This document shows positions 7,083-10,474 of a stretch of 10,474 bases of DNA, in pieces (the stretch's first letter is position 1; each line of letters starts with the position of its first letter). Under the pieces are notes generated by a model. That model made no database searches, had not been told where the DNA came from, and saw nothing but the letters and a program-made list of their open reading frames with translations. The position numbers were made by a program, and so were the translations under genes. This DNA comes from Lachnospiraceae bacterium UBA7598. GTDB taxonomy: Bacteria > Bacillota > Clostridia > Lachnospirales > Lachnospiraceae. The DNA lies in contig DLQV01000073.1 in NCBI GenBank assembly GCA_002474415.1, forward strand, positions 4,255 to 14,728, in the 5' to 3' direction.

Positions 7083-7112
7083 TTGCATTCATTATAGAAT
7101 CTGGCGTATAAT
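7083..7112 (+). promoter_or_regulatory. Probable promoter of the MNT/HEPN cassette
   Basis: TTGCAT (7083-7088) and TATAAT (7107-7112) are 18 bases apart, predicting a start near 7119, 25-35 bases before the first gene. A short dyad ATTC-N6-GAAT (7087-7100) lies in the spacer and could be an autoregulatory site, as toxin-antitoxin promoters often have one. That last point is inference. Confidence 0.6.
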
Positions 7113-7143
7113 AAGATCACTGAAATAACAGAAAACAGGGATA

Positions 7144-7458
7144 ATGATTGTGATGAAAGAGAATCAAGACCATAACATACAAAATGTATATCGGCAGATA
7201 GTGGAAATTTCAAAAAAATATCAGGTAAAAAAAGTAGTATTATTTGGATCACGTGCGCGTGGAACTAATATGCCCAGAAGCGATATCGATCTGGCAATTT
7301 ATGGGTGTGCAGATTTTGGAGGTTTGTCGGATAGTTTAAATGAAGATCTGTGGTCGCTTTTAAAGCTGGATATTATCAATATGGATGATAAATACGTGTC
7401 ATCTGAATTGGTATCCGAGATAGAGAAAGATGGGGTTGTTTTATATGAAAAAGTTTGA
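7144..7458 (+). CDS. MNT-domain nucleotidyltransferase (MntA-like antitoxin)
   Basis: A 104-residue minimal nucleotidyltransferase. VVLFGSRARG (31-40) and SDIDLAIY (46-53) form the GS-X10-DXD active-site signature (Gly35, Ser36, Asp47, Asp49), with a likely third acidic residue at Asp76 in LDIINMD. In described type VII toxin-antitoxin systems such proteins add AMP to a tyrosine of the partner HEPN toxin and so silence it. The active site looks intact. The start is unclear: ATG 7144 is only 3 bases after AGGG, while GTG 7150 and ATG 7153 are 9 and 12 bases after it; all are in frame and differ by at most 3 residues. The gene overlaps the following HEPN gene by 14 bases and has its own promoter, separate from the upstream operon. 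A function unrelated to toxin control cannot be excluded. Confidence 0.9.
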   Translation: MIVMKENQDHNIQNVYRQIVEISKKYQVKKVVLFGSRARGTNMPRSDIDLAIYGCADFGGLSDSLNEDLWSLLKLDIINMDDKYVSSELVSEIEKDGVVLYEKV

Positions 7459-7852
7459 TCAGTATGTTAGGCATTTGCAGGTGCTTTGTCGGGCAGAACA
7501 GGAAGATGTTACCAACGAATTTATAGTAAGTGGCATTATAGATAAATTTTATATTCAGTTTGAATTAGGTTGGAAGGTATTAAAGGAGTTGTTGCGGTAT
7601 GAAGGAGCAAATCAGGCTGCAACGGGATCTCCCAGGGAAATCATTAAGACCGCGTATGCTTATTTTCATTTTATGGAAGAAGATGTATGGCTGGAAATGT
7701 TGCGTGATCGAAATGATGCCACACATATTTATAATGAAGAAGCAGCACAGCAACTGGTTGAAAAAATTCTGCATCAGTATATTGGAGTGTTTGTTTCGTT
7801 GGAACAGCAGATCCGTGCCCGGTATGGAGATGAGGTGTTAGAACAGCTATGA
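7445..7852 (+). CDS. HEPN-domain protein, HI0074 family (HepT-like toxin / nucleotidyltransferase substrate-binding protein)
   Basis: A 135-residue, largely helical protein with the HI0074-type pattern: FELGWKVLKELLRYEG (39-54), SPREIIKTAY (62-71), VWLEMLRDRNDATHIYNEE (81-99). The RNDATHIY stretch gives Arg89-X4-His94-X-Tyr96, the HEPN ribonuclease motif plus the tyrosine that MntA-type partners AMPylate in characterised pairs. The motif is complete, so an active toxin is plausible. ATG 7430 would add five residues; ATG 7445 is preferred because it gives the family's usual MKKFDQ-like start and follows a GATGGGG stretch. It overlaps the end of the nucleotidyltransferase gene, which argues for fixed stoichiometry. 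Its stop overlaps the start of a third small gene. HI0074 relatives were first described as substrate-binding subunits, so the RNase role is inferred from the motif. Confidence 0.9.
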   Translation: MKKFDQYVRHLQVLCRAEQEDVTNEFIVSGIIDKFYIQFELGWKVLKELLRYEGANQAATGSPREIIKTAYAYFHFMEEDVWLEMLRDRNDATHIYNEEAAQQLVEKILHQYIGVFVSLEQQIRARYGDEVLEQL

Positions 7853-8151
7853 CAAAGTGGTATCGTGCGTGTGTGAACTACATTCATTCTGTGCCGGAAT
7901 ATAACTGTGCGCTCGAACAGGAACGATTTACGGAAAAAGCCGCAATTGCAGCAATACGTAAATTAAAACGCTATTATGATGAAAAGCATTTTGTAAAAGA
8001 TCCGGATTATATTGTGCGGATGGATCGGCTGCTTTCGGTGATTAAGGATCATGAGACGGATGAAGAGATGGATCAGTGGAAGATCTGGCTGAAATATTTT
8101 GTCACTATGGGTGGCGGTGAGTGGAATGAATTCTGGGGAGATGTTAGATAG
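7849..8151 (+). CDS. Small hypothetical protein, third gene of the MNT/HEPN cassette
   Basis: I do not recognise this 100-residue protein. Its ATG overlaps the HEPN stop in an ATGA arrangement, so translational coupling is likely; only a poor GAGGTG site lies 12 or more bases upstream. It is highly charged and predicted mostly helical, without signal peptide or membrane segment. The middle (KLKRYYDEKHFVKDPDY, 38-54) is rich in Lys, Asp and Tyr, and the C-terminus is Trp-rich with a Gly-Gly-Gly turn (WKIWLKYFVTMGGGEWNEFW, 77-96). The ORF fills the space up to the cassette terminator, and its composition resembles its neighbours, which supports it being real. Position suggests a partner or modulator of the MNT/HEPN pair, but nothing in the sequence proves this. 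Confidence 0.75.
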   Translation: MTKWYRACVNYIHSVPEYNCALEQERFTEKAAIAAIRKLKRYYDEKHFVKDPDYIVRMDRLLSVIKDHETDEEMDQWKIWLKYFVTMGGGEWNEFWGDVR

Positions 8152-8154
8152 GAA

Positions 8155-8192
8155 AAGGAGCTTTCACATGCAGTATGAAAGCTCCTTCTTTT
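8155..8192. terminator. Terminator between convergent genes, probably bidirectional
   Basis: A perfect 12-pair stem AAGGAGCTTTCA (8155-8166) / TGAAAGCTCCTT (8176-8187) with a 9-base loop is followed by CTTTTT on the plus strand. On the minus strand the stem is followed by TTTTCC (8151-8154 region), so it can serve the leftward GH31 gene as well as the rightward cassette. Confidence 0.88.
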
Positions 8193-8201
8193 TGTTGCAA
8201 T

Positions 8202-10196
8202 TTACAATTTTTCAAATACCGGAATACGTTCTAGCGGGGCATCTGCTGTAATCGTCTGACCACCTGCGAGAATGCTGCCATCGGCGATATTTTTCCAATT
8301 GCCTTCCGGCAGATAAACTTTCCGGCGGGTGACACCTGCGGCAAGCACGGGAGCAACAAGATAGCGGGAGCCGAACATATACTGGTCATCAATTTCCCAG
8401 CATTTTTCATCCTGCGGGAATTCATAGAACATCGTCCGCATGAGAGGAGCGCCGGTTGCGCTGGCTTCTTCCATCAGAGATACAATATATGGCTTTAAAG
8501 ACAGGCGCAGATCAAGCTGATCTTTCATAATTTTAAAAGCGTCTTGTCCGTAACTCCAAAGTTCGTTTGGCTGACCGGTAAACAGATAACCACCGCCGAA
8601 ATCTTTGTCTGAAAGAGGCGGGATGTTGTGTGGACCGCGGTCACCATGCATGCGAAGGATTGGAGAGAAAACAGCCAGTTCATACCAGCGGAGCAGCAGT
8701 TCCTTAAATTCCGGAGTTGTACAGTCATCTGTCATAAAACCGCCGATATCGCTCGTCCACCATGGAATTCCGGCAAGTCCCATGTTCAGTCCGGCAGAAA
8801 GCTGGTCACGCAGGGATTCAAATGTACTCTGGATATCTCCGGACCAGATGAGAGACGCATATTTCTGGCTTCCGGCCCAGCCACAACGCACAAGGTTTAA
8901 AATGTTGCCTTCTTTTCCCATAGCCATCTGACCGTCGAAAAAGGCCTGTGTGTAAAACTTCGGATACAGATTGCTGACTTCCAGTGCCGGCCCGAGATAA
9001 TAGCGGTAATTGTCGTAATCGTACACTCCATAATCCGGTTCTGAATTGTCCAGCCAGAACATATCAATGCCGTAGTCGCTGTAGCTGGCTTTGCATTTTT
9101 CCCAGATGTATTGGCGTGCAGCGGGATTGGTGGTATCCAGTTCAATACAGTCTCCCTGAAAATCATACGTCTGCGCGCTGCCACGCTCCGTGCGGATCAG
9201 ATAACCAAGTTCATACAATTCCTCAAAGTTTTCGCTTTTGCGATCTACACTAGGCCATACGGAAACTACAACTTTTGTTCCCATGGCGTGTAGTTCGTCA
9301 CACATAGCCTTTGGATTCGGCCAGTATTCCGGATCAAAATGCCAGTCTCCCTGTCTGGTCCAGTGGAAAAAGTCGATGACAATGACATCCAGTGGAATTC
9401 CAAGTTCTTTATATTTTCTTGCAACGGTCAGTACTTCTTCCTGTGTGCGGTAACGGAGTTTGCACTGCCACAGTCCAAGCAGATCTTCCGGCATATGTGG
9501 TGCACGTCCGGTCACGGCAGTATAATTTTCAATCAGTTCTGCAGGAGTCTCACCTACGGTGATCCAGTAATCGATTTCTTTTGCTGCCTCGGCGTGCCAT
9601 TCGGTCATATTTTTTCCAAATGAGGCTTTTCCGACTGCCGGATTGTTCCACAGAAATCCATAGCCAAGGCTGGATACTGCAAAAGGAATAGACACCTGGG
9701 AATTTCGTTGTGCCAGTTCTAACACACATCCTTTTTGATCCAGGTAGGGTTGCTGGTATTGTCCCATACCAAAGATTTTTTCTCCATCATTTCCTTCAAA
9801 ACGAACGGTCAGAGAGTAATCTCCACCGATGATTGGTTTATAGGTGCGGCCAACAATTTTCAGCGCAGAACTTTCGCCACATTCCGTGCCAAAATAATTA
9901 CGGTAATATTCACGGAGAATCCGTCTGTCATCACGATAAAATGACAAAACACCGGCGGCATTGGAATGAATTCGAAGATGACCATTGGTGATATCTGCAG
10001 ATTCTTTTCCGTTGATCACAATTTCAGAAGTCTGATCTGCAGGAGACAATGACTCTGTCAGTGCCCAGTTGTTTCCTGTCAGCGCCATGGATTTTGTTGC
10101 ACGTACACGGAGTGCATTTTTTCCCCATGGCTCAATACGGATCTGTTCGGTCTGGTGCTGGATACATAAAGAGTTTCCCTGTTTTGTGAAACGCAT
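8202..10196 (-). CDS. Glycoside hydrolase family 31 (alpha-glucosidase/alpha-xylosidase-type)
   Basis: A 664-residue GH31 enzyme. An N-terminal beta-sandwich domain (about 1-225) precedes a TIM barrel with LWQCKLRYRTQEEV (242-255), VIDFFHWTRQGDWHFDPEYW (273-292), the expected nucleophile Asp383 in FWLDNSEPD and the expected acid/base Asp454 in IWSGDIQSTFESL. These are followed by IPWWTSDIGGF (477-487) and RMHGDRGP (515-522), then C-terminal beta domains. No signal peptide is visible, so it is probably cytoplasmic and acts on imported oligosaccharides. GH31 includes alpha-glucosidases, alpha-xylosidases and others with retaining chemistry; the subtype cannot be fixed by eye. A perfect AAGGAGG (10205-10211) lies 8 bases before the ATG. 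It is convergent with the toxin-antitoxin-like cassette and divergent from an AraC-type regulator, which probably controls it in response to its sugar. Confidence 0.93.
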   Translation of the reverse strand: MRFTKQGNSLCIQHQTEQIRIEPWGKNALRVRATKSMALTGNNWALTESLSPADQTSEIVINGKESADITNGHLRIHSNAAGVLSFYRDDRRILREYYRNYFGTECGESSALKIVGRTYKPIIGGDYSLTVRFEGNDGEKIFGMGQYQQPYLDQKGCVLELAQRNSQVSIPFAVSSLGYGFLWNNPAVGKASFGKNMTEWHAEAAKEIDYWITVGETPAELIENYTAVTGRAPHMPEDLLGLWQCKLRYRTQEEVLTVARKYKELGIPLDVIVIDFFHWTRQGDWHFDPEYWPNPKAMCDELHAMGTKVVVSVWPSVDRKSENFEELYELGYLIRTERGSAQTYDFQGDCIELDTTNPAARQYIWEKCKASYSDYGIDMFWLDNSEPDYGVYDYDNYRYYLGPALEVSNLYPKFYTQAFFDGQMAMGKEGNILNLVRCGWAGSQKYASLIWSGDIQSTFESLRDQLSAGLNMGLAGIPWWTSDIGGFMTDDCTTPEFKELLLRWYELAVFSPILRMHGDRGPHNIPPLSDKDFGGGYLFTGQPNELWSYGQDAFKIMKDQLDLRLSLKPYIVSLMEEASATGAPLMRTMFYEFPQDEKCWEIDDQYMFGSRYLVAPVLAAGVTRRKVYLPEGNWKNIADGSILAGGQTITADAPLERIPVFEKL

Positions 10197-10209
10197 ATAA
10201 AAATCCTCC

Positions 10210-10246
10210 TTGTTATCTTTTTTAAACTTGTTATAATGACACTATA
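10210..10246. promoter_or_regulatory. Overlapping divergent promoters of the GH31 and AraC-type genes
   Basis: Plus strand: TTGTTA (10210-10215), a 16-base spacer and an extended -10 TGTTATAAT (10229-10237) predict a start near 10244 for the AraC-type gene, leaving an 80-base leader. Minus strand: TATAGT (read leftwards, 10246-10241) is a -10 for GH31 with a poor -35, a sign of an activator-dependent promoter. TTGTTAT is repeated directly at 10210 and 10228, 18 bases apart, and could be regulator half-sites. The rest of the gap (10247-10323) is A/T-rich, with no further gene. Confidence 0.5.
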
Positions 10247-10323
10247 CAGATGAAAAAAAGAAAAAACTTTAATATTTTTGATGAAAACTAACACGATTAT
10301 GATATTATGTGGGGAGAAAAAGA

Positions 10324-10474
10324 ATGAATTTGCAAAGTGATGAATTGCTGCATGAAGCGGTGGCACATGGAAACGCAATGTTTCCATTTATGGAATATTC
10401 TGTGGAAACTGATTGCACCAGAGAAGAAAGAATTTATTGTCACTGGCATGAAGAACTGGAATTTTTACTGTTGA
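10324..10474 (+). CDS. AraC-family-type regulator, N-terminal fragment cut by the window end
   Basis: The frame is open from ATG 10324 to the window end, 50 codons, so only the start of the protein is present. GGGGAG at 10311-10316 is a well-placed ribosome binding site, 7 bases before the ATG. CHWHEELEFLLL (39-50) resembles the first strand of the cupin sugar-binding domain that opens many AraC-family regulators (pattern HWHxExE). The DNA-binding helix-turn-helix would lie beyond the window, so the family assignment rests on this short motif and on the divergent arrangement with a GH31 gene. It probably activates GH31 and itself in response to a sugar. A plain cupin protein is the main alternative. 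Confidence 0.7.
   Translation, partial: MNLQSDELLHEAVAHGNAMFPFMEYSVETDCTREERIYCHWHEELEFLLL

Noticed and set aside
8605..9623. Several rightward ORFs of 70-108 codons
   Set aside because: Antisense to the GH31 catalytic domain, mutually overlapping, with no initiation signals.
10261..10310. Catabolite-repression (cre) site or a second AraC-gene promoter (TTGATG with TATTAT)
   Set aside because: No stretch fits the cre consensus at its central CG, and the TTGATG/TATTAT pair has a 19-base spacer and would start transcription at the ribosome binding site.

Overview
The window looks like a low-to-moderate GC Gram-positive anaerobe of the Clostridia, most likely a Lachnospiraceae-type gut bacterium. 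The grounds are strong AGGAGG-like ribosome binding sites, AT-rich intergenic DNA with TATAAT promoters, hairpin-plus-T terminators and the mix of gene families. The species cannot be fixed from the sequence alone. No rRNA, tRNA, CRISPR array or insertion sequence was seen.

Left part (1-7060): a catabolic or transport locus. A truncated M20-family amidohydrolase/dipeptidase gene runs leftwards off the window edge. Divergent from it is a single-domain Lrp/AsnC-type regulator, with an extended -10 promoter and repeat elements in the shared gap. After a promoter followed at once by a terminator-like hairpin (a possible attenuator) comes a four-gene co-directional set: a HisC-like PLP aminotransferase, a D-2-hydroxyacid dehydrogenase, a BCCT-family transporter with CaiT-like features, and an MFS transporter. 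It ends at a strong terminator near 7021-7060. Together the enzymes fit uptake (or release by hydrolysis) of an amino acid, transamination to a 2-oxoacid, and NADH-dependent reduction to a 2-hydroxyacid that could be exported. BCCT carriers usually handle quaternary ammonium compounds while an aminotransferase needs a primary amine. A substrate with both groups, such as N6-trimethyllysine, is therefore an attractive but unproven idea.

Middle part (7083-8192): a compact cassette between two terminators with its own promoter. It encodes an MNT nucleotidyltransferase (MntA-like antitoxin), an HI0074-type HEPN protein (HepT-like toxin, carrying an R-X4-H-X-Y motif) and an unrecognised 100-residue protein whose start overlaps the HEPN stop by 4 bases. 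The first two resemble a type VII toxin-antitoxin pair. The third is a possible new partner.

Right part (8155-10474): a leftward glycoside hydrolase family 31 gene, convergent with the cassette and sharing a likely bidirectional terminator. Divergent from it is the start of an AraC-family-like regulator that is cut by the window end. The short gap between them holds overlapping divergent promoters, a common layout for a sugar-utilisation gene and its regulator.
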